60,595 bases of DNA, taken from NCBI RefSeq assembly GCF_000429505.1, contig NZ_AUBZ01000031.1, positions 1 through 60,595 of the forward strand, written 5' to 3'. This document shows, one piece after another, positions 25,630 through 35,792 of this stretch (position 1 is its first letter; each line of letters begins with the position of its first letter). Made by a program: the position numbers and the translations under genes. The stretch is from Aliagarivorans taiwanensis DSM 22990. Its GTDB lineage: Bacteria > Pseudomonadota > Gammaproteobacteria > Enterobacterales > Celerinatantimonadaceae. Below the pieces are notes generated by a model. The model was not told the DNA's origin and made no database searches. It was given only the letters and a program-made list of their open reading frames with translations.

Positions 25630-26642
25630 TAGGCCTCCCGATAGAACTGTTTGATGGCATTCACCAGAGTACGCACCGCTTGCTCATCCACATTCAGGTG
25701 GGTAACAAAGCGGATCGGCTCGCCCGCGCTGACCAAGATGCCCTGCTCCGCCAAGGCCGCAGACAGCTGCTTGGCCTTACCCATACGGCAACGGGCGTAG
25801 ACGATGTTGGTTTGCACCTGACTTGGATCGCTTTCCAGCTCGTCAATTTGCGACAGCAGCTCGGCCAGCAGCAAGGCGTTGTTATGGTCATCAGCCAGCC
25901 GCGCCACATTGTTCTCCAGCGCATAGCGACCAGCCGCGGCAATAATGCCCGCCTGACGCATGCCGCCTCCTAGCATTTTACGCAGGCGCTTGGCCCGCTG
26001 GATAAACGCTTCATCGCCCAATAGCAGCGAGCCAATTGGCGCGCCCAGGCCTTTGGAGAGGCAGATGGTAAAGCTGTCGAAAGGGGCGACTGCTTCACGC
26101 TCATCGATACCCGATTTAACGATCGCATTGAAGATGCGCGCGCCATCGAGGTGGAACTTGAGCTGGTGCGCCTTGGCAAAGGTCGCCGCTTCCAACACGT
26201 AGGACTGCGGCAACACCTTCCCGCCGATGGTGTTCTCCAGCGACAGCATGCGGGTCATCGCGAAATGGAAATCATCCGGCTTTAGCGCGCCTTTTAGCAG
26301 CTCTAGCGGGATAGAGCCGTCTGCGGCATTGGCCAGCGGCTGAGGCTGAATGCTGCCCAGCACCGCTGCACCGCCAGCTTCATATTTGTAGTTGTGGGCC
26401 TGTTGGCCATACAGGTACTCATCACCGCGCCCACAATGCGCCATGATCCCCAGCAAGTTGGCTTGGGTGCCAGAGCTGCAATACAGCGCCGAGGCCTTAC
26501 CCATGCGCTCCGCCGCATACTGCTCTAAAGCGTTTACCGTGGGGTCATCGCCATACACATCATCGCCGACGGGAGCATCGGCCATTAATTGGCGCATGGT
26601 ATTACAAGGCTGGGTGACGGTATCACTGCGAAAATCTATCAT
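25629..26642 (-). CDS. ltaE: Low-specificity L-threonine aldolase
   Basis: A 337-residue PLP enzyme that splits L-threonine or L-allo-threonine to glycine and acetaldehyde. Family marks are MIDFRSDTVTQPC at the N-terminus, DDVYGDDPTVNALE (about 27-40), HLDGARIFNA (Asp contacting PLP) and CLSKGLGAPIGS with the PLP Lys (about residue 197). It couples to cinA by a one-base overlap. A 264-bp inverted-repeat element begins 12 bases upstream of its start. Confidence 0.93.
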   Translation of the reverse strand: MIDFRSDTVTQPCNTMRQLMADAPVGDDVYGDDPTVNALEQYAAERMGKASALYCSSGTQANLLGIMAHCGRGDEYLYGQQAHNYKYEAGGAAVLGSIQPQPLANAADGSIPLELLKGALKPDDFHFAMTRMLSLENTIGGKVLPQSYVLEAATFAKAHQLKFHLDGARIFNAIVKSGIDEREAVAPFDSFTICLSKGLGAPIGSLLLGDEAFIQRAKRLRKMLGGGMRQAGIIAAAGRYALENNVARLADDHNNALLLAELLSQIDELESDPSQVQTNIVYARCRMGKAKQLSAALAEQGILVSAGEPIRFVTHLNVDEQAVRTLVNAIKQFYREA

Positions 26643-26653
26643 GGTTTACCTCT

Positions 26654-26917
26654 AGGGCCTGATTATCTTTGGTATTCGACTTTTGTTCACTTTAAACGGC
26701 ATCTGAGCAAGGAGTGAGCTTTGCTCATAGTTACTCTATGTAAGAAGCGAAGGATGCTGCGCAGATGCCGTTTAAATGAACCCAAAGGGAAGCGTTTCTA
26801 AGCCAACCATGCAGCGTCAAAGCCTGTTTGTGTAGATTACTACACTGCACAGGCTTTTCCTTACCTGCTTGACCTAGAAATCGCTGCAAAAACGAATACC
26901 AAAGGTAAACAGGCCCT
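26654..26917. repeat. MITE-like element with nested inverted repeats, 264 bp
   Basis: Outer arms of 25 bases (26654-26678 and 26893-26917) match at 23 of 25 positions; the left begins AGGGCCTGATTATCTTTGG and the right ends GGTAAACAGGCCCT. An inner pair, AAACGGCATCTG and CAGATGCCGTTT (about 26,694-26,705 and 26,762-26,773), and a hairpin AAGCCTGT..GTGTAG / CTACAC..ACAGGCTT (26820-26856) lie inside. It carries no open frame and fills nearly all the space between yeeZ and ltaE. Confidence 0.75.
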
Positions 26918-26921
26918 ATAA

Positions 26922-27746
26922 CTACTTAGTGGCGCTGAGCCACTGCATCGGGTCGGGGAATACAAACTGGTAGTCCAGGGTTTGCTTGATAAGGGCATTG
27001 TCCACCCATTTGTTGCTCCCTGGCTGGTCATTAAATTGTGGCGGCGGCAGCGCTAAGCACTCAGCTGCACGGGTGTAAAACTGCTGACGAGAAGGATGGC
27101 CATCGGCGCATACGTTAAAGGTCTCCCCCCAGATATCACGCTTGATCAGCGCACTAATCACCCCGATACAGTCATCACGATGAATAAGGTTGACCGGACT
27201 GTTAGCACCAGAAAGGGTCTTGCCAGAAAGAAAGCGTCCGGGCTTGCGCTCACCACCCACCAAGCCGCCAAAGCGCAGACAACTGGCCTGCCAAGGCCCA
27301 TTCGGCAACAGTTGCTGCTCGATATGTAACAAGGTGGTACCCGAGCCTACATCGGGCTGTTCAGGGCTTTGCTCGGTAACGATACCCTGCTGCGGGCCAT
27401 ACACCGATGTGGAAGAGATAAACAATACCTTGGCCACACCAGCCTGCTTGGCGGCATCCAGCAGAGCGCTTATCTGCGCCTGATGACACTCAGCGCTGTG
27501 CTGTTTGCGTCCGGGGGGAATATTGATAATCAGCAAGTCGGCGTTGAACAGCTCGGCAGGCGTGTCGCCAATAATGTGAGGAGCCAGCTCCAGCGGATAG
27601 GCGTCTATCCCCAGCGAACGGGCCTGCTCGACCTCGGCGGCGGCGCGTTTGCTGCCCACCACCTGGTAGCCAAGCTCGATTAAGCGGCTAGCCAAAGGCA
27701 TGCCCAGCCAGCCAAGCCCAACAATGCTGATACGGTTAATGGACAT
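26922..27746 (-). CDS. yeeZ: YeeZ-like NAD(P)-dependent SDR-fold protein
   Basis: A 274-residue protein of the atypical short-chain dehydrogenase (epimerase-like) fold, the same length as E. coli YeeZ. It has a dinucleotide-binding loop ISIVGLGWLGMPLASRLIE (about residues 6-24), VLFISSTSVYGPQQG (the YGxxxK region), GGLVGGERKPGRFLSGKT and VNLIHRDDCIGVI. The exact reaction of YeeZ is not known. Confidence 0.8.
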   Translation of the reverse strand: MSINRISIVGLGWLGMPLASRLIELGYQVVGSKRAAAEVEQARSLGIDAYPLELAPHIIGDTPAELFNADLLIINIPPGRKQHSAECHQAQISALLDAAKQAGVAKVLFISSTSVYGPQQGIVTEQSPEQPDVGSGTTLLHIEQQLLPNGPWQASCLRFGGLVGGERKPGRFLSGKTLSGANSPVNLIHRDDCIGVISALIKRDIWGETFNVCADGHPSRQQFYTRAAECLALPPPQFNDQPGSNKWVDNALIKQTLDYQFVFPDPMQWLSATK

Positions 27747-28072
27747 CCTTACACTCCCTGAGTCGGCCTATGTGGCGCGCAAGCATAGAACTATAACAGA
27801 GAGATAGAGGCGCTGTTGAGGATAAAGTGACAGGCAAAAAAACGACCTAAATAAATTTAGGTCGTGATAAATGTTATAGAAACGCAAACAGCTTTCGCTG
27901 AGTCGGTAACGCGTTTCCAAACAGCGGGAAAGTAGCGATAAAGCCGAGGCTTCATCGACAACAAATGCGGCTAATATGATGCATTTGTGTTGAAAACGAT
28001 ACCAGAAAAGGCTTTCAAAGCAAGAGGAAAATAAAAGGCAGAACATACCTTTTATTAATTAGATGATGAATA
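27747..28072. other. Intergenic region with a terminator
   Basis: These 326 bases between yeeZ and the LacI-type gene hold one clear terminator (listed) about 200 bases past the LacI-type stop. The rest shows no gene; a 92-codon minus-strand frame here has no ribosome site and an atypical composition. Confidence 0.5.
27836..27865 (-). terminator. Terminator downstream of the LacI-type regulator
   Basis: ACGACCTAAAT-AA-ATTTAGGTCGT (27842-27865), a perfect hairpin, with a T-run on the minus strand (27836-27841). Confidence 0.8.
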
Positions 28073-29095
28073 TCAAGCTTTGGTGACTGCGGAGTCGCGC
28101 ACGATCAGCTGTGGATGGAACTCCAAGTCCATGATATTTGGCATTTGACCTTCTTTATCCTTGGTGTCGAGGATATCCAATGCCAGCTGCGCGGCGCGCT
28201 TGCCCATGTCTTCGATGGGGTAACGTACGGTCGTCAGTTTCGGATGTACGAAGCGTGCATAGTGGTTATCGTCGAAGCCAACCACTGAGATTTGCTGCGG
28301 AATGTTGTAGCCACGGTCACGCAGCGCCGAAAGCGCCCCCGCTACCATCGAGTCGTTGTAGCCAACCACCGCGGTGAACGGCGTATCGCGTTCGAGTAGC
28401 ATTTCAACGGCTCGGCTACCACCCATCTCATCAGGGAAAGCGCGAACCACCAGCTGCTCATTAAGTGAAATCCCGGCATCTTCCAGCGCCTGCACATAGC
28501 CGTTGTAACGATGGGTACCATCGCTAAAGGCCAAGTCATCGGTGGTTACAAATGCGATATCGCGGTGGCCCTTCTCAATCAGGAACTGAGTCGCTTTGTA
28601 GCAGCCCTCGTTGTTGTTCAGGTGGATACAACGGTCTTCAAAGCCCGGCACCAAGCGGTTGATAAAGATAAATGGGGTATCGCAGTCGGCAATCTCCTGC
28701 AGCTCCTCATCACTTAGGGCCATAGAGTGCACAATCACCGCATCACACTGGCGTTGCAGCAGGATCTCGATGGCATGGCGCTCTTTGTCGGCGTCGTGTC
28801 GACCTGACATCACGATAACGTACTTGCCAGACTCAGCCACCACATCTTCAATGCCTTTCATCATCTGCACGAAGAAGGGGCCGCCACCCAAATCACCCAC
28901 AACCAGACCGATACAATCGGAACGCTTGCTGACCAGGGCTTGGGCAAAGCTGTTAGGACGGTAGTGCAGCTCTTCCATGGCGCGCAATACCGCTTCCTTT
29001 TTCTCAGGAGCAACCTGAGCGGTATTGTTGATAACACGTGAAACAGTAGAGATAGACACGTTAGCTAGTTGCGAAACGTCTTTAATGGTTGCCAC
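28073..29095 (-). CDS. LacI-family regulator, GalR-like
   Basis: A 340-residue repressor. The N-terminal HTH and hinge are classic (MATIKDVSQLANVSISTVSR, then VINNTAQVAPEKKEAVLRAM), followed by a periplasmic-binding-protein-like effector domain. The C-terminal segment ISVVGFDDNHYARFVHPKLT, TVRYPIEDMGKRAAQLAL is closest to GalR/GalS. GTG 29095 is chosen because GGAGGGAGT-like bases (GAGGGAG) precede it and the HTH starts at residue 2; the longer frame adds 26 unlikely residues. It stands alone, so its target is not shown here; galactose metabolism is a guess from family form. Confidence 0.85.
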   Translation of the reverse strand: MATIKDVSQLANVSISTVSRVINNTAQVAPEKKEAVLRAMEELHYRPNSFAQALVSKRSDCIGLVVGDLGGGPFFVQMMKGIEDVVAESGKYVIVMSGRHDADKERHAIEILLQRQCDAVIVHSMALSDEELQEIADCDTPFIFINRLVPGFEDRCIHLNNNEGCYKATQFLIEKGHRDIAFVTTDDLAFSDGTHRYNGYVQALEDAGISLNEQLVVRAFPDEMGGSRAVEMLLERDTPFTAVVGYNDSMVAGALSALRDRGYNIPQQISVVGFDDNHYARFVHPKLTTVRYPIEDMGKRAAQLALDILDTKDKEGQMPNIMDLEFHPQLIVRDSAVTKA

Positions 29096-29280
29096 AGAGT
29101 ACTCCCTCGATGCCCATGATATTTCTCTATAAAAAACGATGCGACATGATACCAAGGGTATAGAAATCAGCATAGTCTGATCGTTTAACTGAGTGTAAAC
29201 TGTAAAGAACTTCCAAGCACTTAGCTAGTCCATGCAACTAGACTAAGTCAAATTTTTGGTATTTGTTGAACTCCATCGTT

Positions 29281-29934
29281 ATGTCTTTATTAAGCAAAAT
29301 TCGTTGTGCCTTCACCCTTGGTCAAGGGGTACTGTTAGATATGCCGGAACCCACCGGTAATGAAGACCCGTACGCCCTGTTCGGCCAGTGGTTTGAAGAT
29401 GCCAAACGCTCAGGCATTGTGTTGCCTGAATCCATGAATGTGGCCACGGTTGGCCCAGATGGGCGCCCTTCTGCCCGAATGGTGCTGCTAAAAGGCTTCG
29501 ATGAACGCGGCTTTGTGTTCTACACCAACTACGGCAGCCGTAAGGCCGAAGAGTTGGAGGCCCACCCATTGGCCTGTCTGACCTTCCACTGGAATATCCT
29601 GCAGCGTCAGGTGCGCATTGAGGGCCGGGTTGAGCGGGTGTCGCATCAAGAGTCGAAGGAATACTTCCACAGCCGTGGCCGCGGTAGCCAGATCGGCGCC
29701 TGGGCCAGCCACCAGAGCCAGGTGATCGCCGATCGCGAATCGCTGGAACGTCAGGTGGTGCAATACACCAAAGAGTTTGAGAACAAAGAGGTGCCTCTGC
29801 CCTCGTTCTGGGGCGGCTATCGCGTGATCCCCGACAATATCGAGTTCTGGCAGGGTAAGGCTGACCGCCTGCACGACCGCTTCCGTTACAGCTTCGATGC
29901 TAAAGGGTGGATGGCGGATAGGTTAAGTCCGTAG
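29281..29934 (+). CDS. pdxH: Pyridoxamine/pyridoxine 5'-phosphate oxidase
   Basis: A 217-residue FMN enzyme making pyridoxal 5'-phosphate. Marks are VATVGPDGRPSARMVLLKGF, FVFYTNYGSRKAEEL (FMN/PLP binding), YFHSRGRGSQIGAWASHQS (about residues 132-150) and the C-terminal FWGGYRVIP and LHDRFRY. ATG 29281 is chosen; an in-frame TTG at 29263 is less likely. The N-terminal region before MPEPTGNEDPY is less conserved with the usual (M)RREY start, so a start at 29341 is possible. Confidence 0.9.
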   Translation: MSLLSKIRCAFTLGQGVLLDMPEPTGNEDPYALFGQWFEDAKRSGIVLPESMNVATVGPDGRPSARMVLLKGFDERGFVFYTNYGSRKAEELEAHPLACLTFHWNILQRQVRIEGRVERVSHQESKEYFHSRGRGSQIGAWASHQSQVIADRESLERQVVQYTKEFENKEVPLPSFWGGYRVIPDNIEFWQGKADRLHDRFRYSFDAKGWMADRLSP

Positions 29935-29956
29935 TCGTGTAAGACAGGCTGTGATT

Positions 29957-29985
29957 AAAAAAGCGAGCAACCAGCTCGCTTTTTT
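29957..29985. terminator. Bidirectional terminator between pdxH and slt
   Basis: AAAAAAGCGAGC-AACCA-GCTCGCTTTTTT serves the two convergent genes. Confidence 0.92.
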
Positions 29986-30005
29986 GTGTTCAAAGTAACG
30001 GTTCA

Positions 30006-31931
30006 CTAGCCGCCATAGGCATACTTCAACTCACTATCGAGCAGCACCTGAGTCGGCCGCTGCTGCAAGCGATGCTGGTAGATCACCTGATAGGCCAGCA
30101 CATTCTGCACGTAGAAGCGGGTCTCGCGGAAGGGAATGCTCTCTACCCATACATCGGCTGGCACATCGCCGCGCTCATCCAACCAACGAGACACCCGGTG
30201 CGGCCCCGCATTATAGGCGGCAGTGGCCAATATCCGGTTGCCTTGATAGCGCTTGAGTAGCTGCTGCAGGTAGGCGCTCCCAAGGCGAATATTGTCCTCT
30301 GGGGTATATAGCTGGCTGCGCGAGGCGTAGCGGAAGCCAATCTTCTTGGCGGTCTCTTGGGCGGTGGCAGGCATCAGCTGCATCAGTCCACGTGCCCCGG
30401 CCGAGCTTACCGCACGCGGATAGAGCGCGCTTTCTTGGCGCGCCACTGCGATAAGCAGACTATGGTCGACCTTGCGCATATCGGCAAAGCGGCGGAACTC
30501 ATCGCTATAACTCAGCGGAAAACGCAGCTCCAATTGGTCCCACTGCTTGCCGACGATCGCCGATTGCACACTGAGATCATGCCAGCCCTTATCTTCGGCC
30601 ACTCGCCCATAATCGAGCATCACCGAAGGGGGCACGCTGCGCATCAAGCTCATCCACTCGCTGCGCGCCGAGACGATCTGGCTAAGGCTGTACAGCTCGG
30701 ACACCCGCTGCACCGGGGGATGTTCACTCAGTTGCTGCAAACGTAGCGGGCTAACCTCGTGGCGTTGCTCGCGCAGATTAGGCGCTAAATCCAGCTGCTG
30801 GGCCGCCATAAAGCCATAGTAGCTGCGCTCATTGGCCAGCTGCTGCCAGATCCGCCGTGCCAGTGGCATCTGCCCTTGCTCGGCGTAGCTACGCGCCTCC
30901 CAGTAGAGCCAGCGATCTTTCTTCTTCACCTCATCCGGCAGACGCGCGGTCCAGCGCAGCACTTCACTCCATTGCTGCTGGGTCACCGCCAGACGCAACC
31001 GACGCTCGATACTGTCGCTATCTTCCAGCCATGCCAACTGCTTGTCGGCCCACGGCATCAGCGGCTCAGCTTTTTTACCGATGACCCGCTGCACTAAATA
31101 GCGGGTCGAGACTTGATAGAGCGGTGGCTGCTGTTGGATCTGCGCATCGAAGCGCTGCCAGTGAGCAATCGCCTGCTCCACATCGCTGCGTGCCAAGCGC
31201 TTGATGGCCAGGCTGGCGATCTGCTGGTGGCGCGCCTTGCTCATGGTGAGCTTGGAAGACTCGAGCAAACCATTAGGCTGCTTGTAAGCCTGCTCAAGCA
31301 GCTTGGCATCAGCCGCTAAGCTGCCATCAAAAGGCCTTGCCAGATAGTTCATCAAGCTCGGCTGGCGCGCATCGAAGGCCAGCAGCATCCGCTCCCAGCG
31401 CAGCTGATCCGTTAACTTGCCGGCCTTTTTCCAGGCTTCGAACAGTGGGTCACAGGCCTTAGGGCGTGATTTGCCATAGAGCCACATCTGCTCGGCACCC
31501 TGCCACGCTTGCTCCAAGTTGCCTTGTTGGTAGTGGGCAACAAAGTGATGGCAGCGGAGGTCGGTACTGGCAGGCTGGCGCGGATAGAAAGCCAGAAAAC
31601 CGGCCCAGTCTTTGCGCCGGGCAAGCTCTAGCAAAAAGCGCCGCTCTAGCGCGTCACTGAGATAATAATTGGGGTATGCCTGCAAGAAGGACTCAACCTC
31701 TTGGCGTTTTACCCGGGTGAGATTGCCCTTAAGCTGGTAGTACTTGAGATAGGGGTAGAGCACATAGTCTTCAAGCTCAGACAGCGCCTTATCGGCCTGT
31801 TTCCACTTGCCGTTGCGCTGCCAGTCTCGGACCTGTTGATACTCGATTTGCTGCTCGGTAAATGCTTGCAGAGGTTGAATGCTTAGCGTCAGCAGCAGCG
31901 ACGCCATCCCTGCACGAATAAAGCCTTTCAC
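30006..31931 (-). CDS. slt: Soluble lytic murein transglycosylase
   Basis: A 641-residue periplasmic lytic transglycosylase that cuts the glycan strand to 1,6-anhydro products. GTG 31931 is chosen: GGGAG precedes it and it yields a standard signal peptide (MKGFIRAGMASLLLTLSIQP, cut near LQA). The long helical superhelix (about 25-450) is followed by the SLT catalytic domain (about 475-630): VARQESALYPRAVSSAGARG with catalytic Glu, GLMQLMPATAQ, and AAYNAGPHRVSRWL. The longer frame from 31958 would place nine residues before the signal. Confidence 0.92.
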   Translation of the reverse strand: MKGFIRAGMASLLLTLSIQPLQAFTEQQIEYQQVRDWQRNGKWKQADKALSELEDYVLYPYLKYYQLKGNLTRVKRQEVESFLQAYPNYYLSDALERRFLLELARRKDWAGFLAFYPRQPASTDLRCHHFVAHYQQGNLEQAWQGAEQMWLYGKSRPKACDPLFEAWKKAGKLTDQLRWERMLLAFDARQPSLMNYLARPFDGSLAADAKLLEQAYKQPNGLLESSKLTMSKARHQQIASLAIKRLARSDVEQAIAHWQRFDAQIQQQPPLYQVSTRYLVQRVIGKKAEPLMPWADKQLAWLEDSDSIERRLRLAVTQQQWSEVLRWTARLPDEVKKKDRWLYWEARSYAEQGQMPLARRIWQQLANERSYYGFMAAQQLDLAPNLREQRHEVSPLRLQQLSEHPPVQRVSELYSLSQIVSARSEWMSLMRSVPPSVMLDYGRVAEDKGWHDLSVQSAIVGKQWDQLELRFPLSYSDEFRRFADMRKVDHSLLIAVARQESALYPRAVSSAGARGLMQLMPATAQETAKKIGFRYASRSQLYTPEDNIRLGSAYLQQLLKRYQGNRILATAAYNAGPHRVSRWLDERGDVPADVWVESIPFRETRFYVQNVLAYQVIYQHRLQQRPTQVLLDSELKYAYGG

Positions 31932-32069
31932 TAGAACACTCCCAGAATCGCTAGTCACTTGGCTTGAAAGAGAATGGCTAGGCTAGCAGTAAGCACCAAC
32001 CAACCACAAGGGTCTGTTGTTAATTCGGATTCATTAAATATGACCCCTAATAACAAGCAGGCCCTCGGC

Positions 32070-33641
32070 TTAGATTAGTGCAGCCTGTAGCAATCTGCGA
32101 GTGTATTCTTGTTGTGGTGCAGCAAACAGCTGTTCGGTGTCGCCCTGCTCCACTACCACGCCGTGCTGCATCACCATCACCCGGTGGCTAAGGGCGCGAA
32201 CCACCGATAAGTCGTGGGAGATAAACAGGTAGCTGAGGTTGTATTTTTGCTGCAGCTCAAGCAGCAGCTCGAGCAGTTGGCTCTGTACCGAGCGGTCCAG
32301 TGCCGAGGTAGGCTCGTCCAGCACCAGTAGCTTGGGCTTAAGCACCAACGCACGGGCCAAGGAGATCCGCTGGCGCTGACCTCCAGAGAACTCATGGGGA
32401 TAACGGTGGGCCAGATCGGCACTAAGGCCGACGTCGACCAGCGCTTGGTTGACTCGTTCGACCAACTCGTCCTCGTTTAGCTCACTGTGCAGGCGCAGGC
32501 CCTCAGCGATAATCTCAAACACCGACATCCGAGGGCTAAGCGATGAGAAGGGGTCTTGGAAAACGATCTGCAGCTGCTGACGCATACGTCGCATCTGATT
32601 GCTGTTGTAGCTATGCAGCGGCTGCTCTTCGAAGTGAATTTCTCCTTCACTATCGATCAAACGCAGCAGCGCTTGTGCCAGTGTGCTCTTACCCGAACCA
32701 CTCTCACCAACAATTCCCAGCGTCTCGCCCTGATTGAGACTGAGGCTAACCCCATCGACCGCTTTGATATGATCAACGGTGCGCTGCAAGATGCCCTGCT
32801 TAATCGGGAACCACACTTTGACCTCATCGGCGGTCAGGATGGTTTGCGGCTGCATATCCGGCAGTTCACCGCGTTTCGGCTCGGCATCCAACAGCTCTTG
32901 GGTGTAAGGGTGTTGTGGATTGGCAAACAGCTGTTGGCAGGTCTGTTCCTCTAACAGCTCACCATGGCGCATCACTGCGACCCGGTCAGCGTAGTGGCGC
33001 ACCACATTCAAATCGTGGGTAATCAGCAGCATCGCCATATCCAAACGCTGCTGCAGCTCGCGCAGCAAGTCGAGGATCTGCCGCTGAATGGTCACATCCA
33101 AGGCGGTAGTTGGCTCATCGGCAATCAATAGCTTTGGCTCATTGGCCAAGGCCATCGCGATCATCACCCGCTGGCGTTGTCCGCCGCTTAGCTCATGGGG
33201 GTAGGCACCCAGCCGCTTCTCCGGCTCGGGAATGCCCACCAGCTCCAACAGCTCCAGTACCCGCTCGCGCGCTTGCTTGCGGGCTAGGCCGCGGTGGACA
33301 AATAAGATCTCGGCGATCTGCTTTTCTACGGTATGCAGAGGGTTTAGCGAGGTCAGCGGCTCTTGGAATACCATCGCCACTTTGTCGCCGCGCAGTGCGC
33401 GCATGATCTCTTTGGGCTGATTAAGGATGGCCTCGCCATCGAGGCGGATATCGCCTTCAACCTTGGCCGAATGCTCCAGTAGCGAGAGCACCGACAGAGC
33501 AGTGACCGACTTACCCGAACCACTCTCACCCACCAGCGCCAACACCTCGCCGCTGTTTAGCGCCAGGTTAACCCCTTTGACTACCTCATCACCATCGCCG
33601 AAGCGAACCCGTAAGTCGTTAATTTCTAATAAGGCGCTCAT
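32070..33641 (-). CDS. yejF: YejF, duplicated ATP-binding subunit of a peptide ABC transporter
   Basis: A 523-residue protein with two ABC ATPase domains, as in E. coli YejF. Domain 1: Walker A GESGSGKS (about residue 41), signature LSGGQRQRV (about 155), Walker B LLIADEPT. Domain 2: GESGSGKST (about 314), signature [10 protein letters not shown] (about 420), Walker [13 protein letters not shown]. It energises uptake of oligopeptides, including microcin C in E. coli. ATG 33641 is one base after the yejE stop. Last gene of yejABEF. Confidence 0.93.
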   Translation of the reverse strand: MSALLEINDLRVRFGDGDEVVKGVNLALNSGEVLALVGESGSGKSVTALSVLSLLEHSAKVEGDIRLDGEAILNQPKEIMRALRGDKVAMVFQEPLTSLNPLHTVEKQIAEILFVHRGLARKQARERVLELLELVGIPEPEKRLGAYPHELSGGQRQRVMIAMALANEPKLLIADEPTTALDVTIQRQILDLLRELQQRLDMAMLLITHDLNVVRHYADRVAVMRHGELLEEQTCQQLFANPQHPYTQELLDAEPKRGELPDMQPQTILTADEVKVWFPIKQGILQRTVDHIKAVDGVSLSLNQGETLGIVGESGSGKSTLAQALLRLIDSEGEIHFEEQPLHSYNSNQMRRMRQQLQIVFQDPFSSLSPRMSVFEIIAEGLRLHSELNEDELVERVNQALVDVGLSADLAHRYPHEFSGGQRQRISLARALVLKPKLLVLDEPTSALDRSVQSQLLELLLELQQKYNLSYLFISHDLSVVRALSHRVMVMQHGVVVEQGDTEQLFAAPQQEYTRRLLQAALI

Positions 33642-33642
33642 A

Positions 33643-34692
33643 CTACATCCGCTTACGAGGGTCGAAGGCATCGCGGGCCGCTTCGCCGATAAACACCAGC
33701 AAAACCAAGATCCCGGACATGGAGAAAAAGGCGGTCAGGCCCAGCCAAGGTGCCTGCAGGTTATTCTTGCCCTGCGCCACCATCTCGCCCAGCGATGGCG
33801 AGCCCGGCGGCAAACCAAAGCCAAGATAATCCAGCGCAGTCAGTGCAGTTAGCCCGCCAATAAAGATAAATGGCAGGAAGGTCACGGTGGCAATCATCGC
33901 ATTCGGCAGAATATGGCGCGCCATAATCGCCACATCGCCCAGGCCCAACGCGCGCGCTGCTTTAACGTACTCCAGGTTGCGGCCACGCAAAAACTCGGCC
34001 CGCACCACGTCCACCAGCGCCATCCAGCTAAACAGCAGCAAGATGCCGAGCAGCCACCAGAAGTTTGGTTGAACCAAACTGGAGAGGATAATCAGCAAGA
34101 ACATCTGCGGCATGCCCGACCATACTTCGATAAAGCGCTGCCCGAGCAAGTCGATACGGCCACCAAAATAGCCCTGCATCGCCCCCGCCGCCACGCCGAT
34201 TACCGACGAGGACGTGGCCAGCACCAGTGCAAACAACACCGAGATGCGGAAGCCGTAGATCAGCCGAGCGAACACATCGCGCCCTTGGTCATCGGTGCCG
34301 AGCCAGTTTACCGAGGTCGGCGGCGACGGCGCGGGCTCGGTTAGCTCGAAGTTAATGGTGTCGTAGGAGAAGCGCACCGGCGCCCAGTACAGGCGGCCTT
34401 CGGCTTCGATAAGATCGACGATATAGGGGTCGCGATAGTCCGCCGGAATATCAAAATCCCCACCGAAGTCCAGCTCGCTGTAGGCGTTCATAAGCGGGCT
34501 CATCCAGCGGTCTTGATAGTGGATCAGCAGCGGTTCGTCGTTGGCAATCAGCTCAGCGACCAGTGAGAGTAGAAACAGCGCCAGAAACAGCCACAGGCTC
34601 CAGTAGCCGCGCTTGTTGGCACGAAACTGCGACCAACGGCGTTGGTTGATTGGGCTGGCTTTGATGCGCTGCCATTGTGTAACGAGTCCCAT
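33643..34692 (-). CDS. yejE: YejE, peptide ABC transporter permease
   Basis: A 349-residue inner membrane permease with an N-terminal helix (about residues 28-48), a periplasmic loop, and five further helices carrying the permease loop EFLRGRNLEYVKAARALGLG (about 235-254). Its length and the order after yejB match YejE. Its start overlaps the yejB stop by one base. Confidence 0.93.
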   Translation of the reverse strand: MGLVTQWQRIKASPINQRRWSQFRANKRGYWSLWLFLALFLLSLVAELIANDEPLLIHYQDRWMSPLMNAYSELDFGGDFDIPADYRDPYIVDLIEAEGRLYWAPVRFSYDTINFELTEPAPSPPTSVNWLGTDDQGRDVFARLIYGFRISVLFALVLATSSSVIGVAAGAMQGYFGGRIDLLGQRFIEVWSGMPQMFLLIILSSLVQPNFWWLLGILLLFSWMALVDVVRAEFLRGRNLEYVKAARALGLGDVAIMARHILPNAMIATVTFLPFIFIGGLTALTALDYLGFGLPPGSPSLGEMVAQGKNNLQAPWLGLTAFFSMSGILVLLVFIGEAARDAFDPRKRM

Positions 34693-35786
34693 TAGCCCCT
34701 CCTCTCAAAATCGATACGAGGGTCGATCAGGGTATAGGTGATATCGCTCACTAACTTAAGCACCAAGCCAATCAGCGTAGAGATGTACAAGGTGCCAAAC
34801 ACCACCGGATAGTCGCGGTTAACCACCGACTCGAAGCCGAGTAGCCCCAGACCGTCGAGGGAGAAGATCACCTCAATCATAAACGAGCCGGTCAGGAAGA
34901 TGCTGACCAAGGTCGCTGGCAGGCCGGAGATCACCAGCAGCATGGCGTTGCGGAACACGTGGCCATAGAGCACCCGGTTCTCGGTCAGCCCCTTGGCGCG
35001 TGCGGTCAACACGTATTGCTTGTTGATCTCATCAAGGAAGGAGTTCTTGGTAAGCATGGTCAGCGTGGCGAAGCTGGAGATCACCATAGCGGTCACCGGC
35101 AGCGCCAAGTGCCAGAAGTAATCGAGCACCTTCCGCCCGGCGCTAAAGGTTTCCCAATCCGGCGAGGTCAGTCCGCGCAGTGGGAACCAGCTTAGGTAAG
35201 AGCCACCGGCAAACACCACAATCAGCATAATCGCGAACAGGAAGTTGGGGATGGCGAAGCCAATGGTGACCACCGTCGAGCTCCAGATATCGAAACGCGA
35301 GCCATGACTGACCGCCTTGCGGATCCCCAAGGGTATCGATATGCCATAGACCAGCAGTGTGGTCCACAAGCCCAGCGATATCGAGACCGGCATCTTCTCT
35401 ACGATCAGCTCAATCACACTGGAGTCGCGGTAGAAGCTGTCACCAAAGTCAAAGCGCAGATAATTCCACAGCATGTCTACGTAGCGCTCGAGCATCGGCT
35501 TATCGAAGCCGTACAGCTCTTCGAGCTCGGCGATCAGCTCCGGCGGCATACCTTGAGCACCGCGATACTGGCTCTGGCTGCCGCTGCTAATGGTGGTGGA
35601 GAGTAGCTCGCCATCCACCCCAGCATCGACCCGGCGGGTTGCCGAGGTATCCAGCCCTTGTAGCTTGGCAATGGCTTGCTCAACCGGCCCGCCCGGGGCC
35701 GACTGAATAATTACAAAATTCAGCGTCATAATCCCCAACAAGGTGGGGATCATCAACAGCAAACGTCGAATGATATAGGCGGTCAT
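34692..35786 (-). CDS. yejB: YejB, peptide ABC transporter permease
   Basis: A 364-residue DppB/OppB-type permease. The N-terminal [20 protein letters not shown] is characteristic, and the permease loop [20 protein letters not shown] (about 258-277) contacts the ATPase. It begins 6 bases after the yejA stop. Confidence 0.93.
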   Translation of the reverse strand: MTAYIIRRLLLMIPTLLGIMTLNFVIIQSAPGGPVEQAIAKLQGLDTSATRRVDAGVDGELLSTTISSGSQSQYRGAQGMPPELIAELEELYGFDKPMLERYVDMLWNYLRFDFGDSFYRDSSVIELIVEKMPVSISLGLWTTLLVYGISIPLGIRKAVSHGSRFDIWSSTVVTIGFAIPNFLFAIMLIVVFAGGSYLSWFPLRGLTSPDWETFSAGRKVLDYFWHLALPVTAMVISSFATLTMLTKNSFLDEINKQYVLTARAKGLTENRVLYGHVFRNAMLLVISGLPATLVSIFLTGSFMIEVIFSLDGLGLLGFESVVNRDYPVVFGTLYISTLIGLVLKLVSDITYTLIDPRIDFERRG

Positions 35787-35792
35787 AAAGGC

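Noticed and set aside
27768-28046. 92-codon minus-strand frame between yeeZ and the LacI-type gene
   Set aside because: Contains a terminator hairpin in its frame, and the composition is not protein-like.
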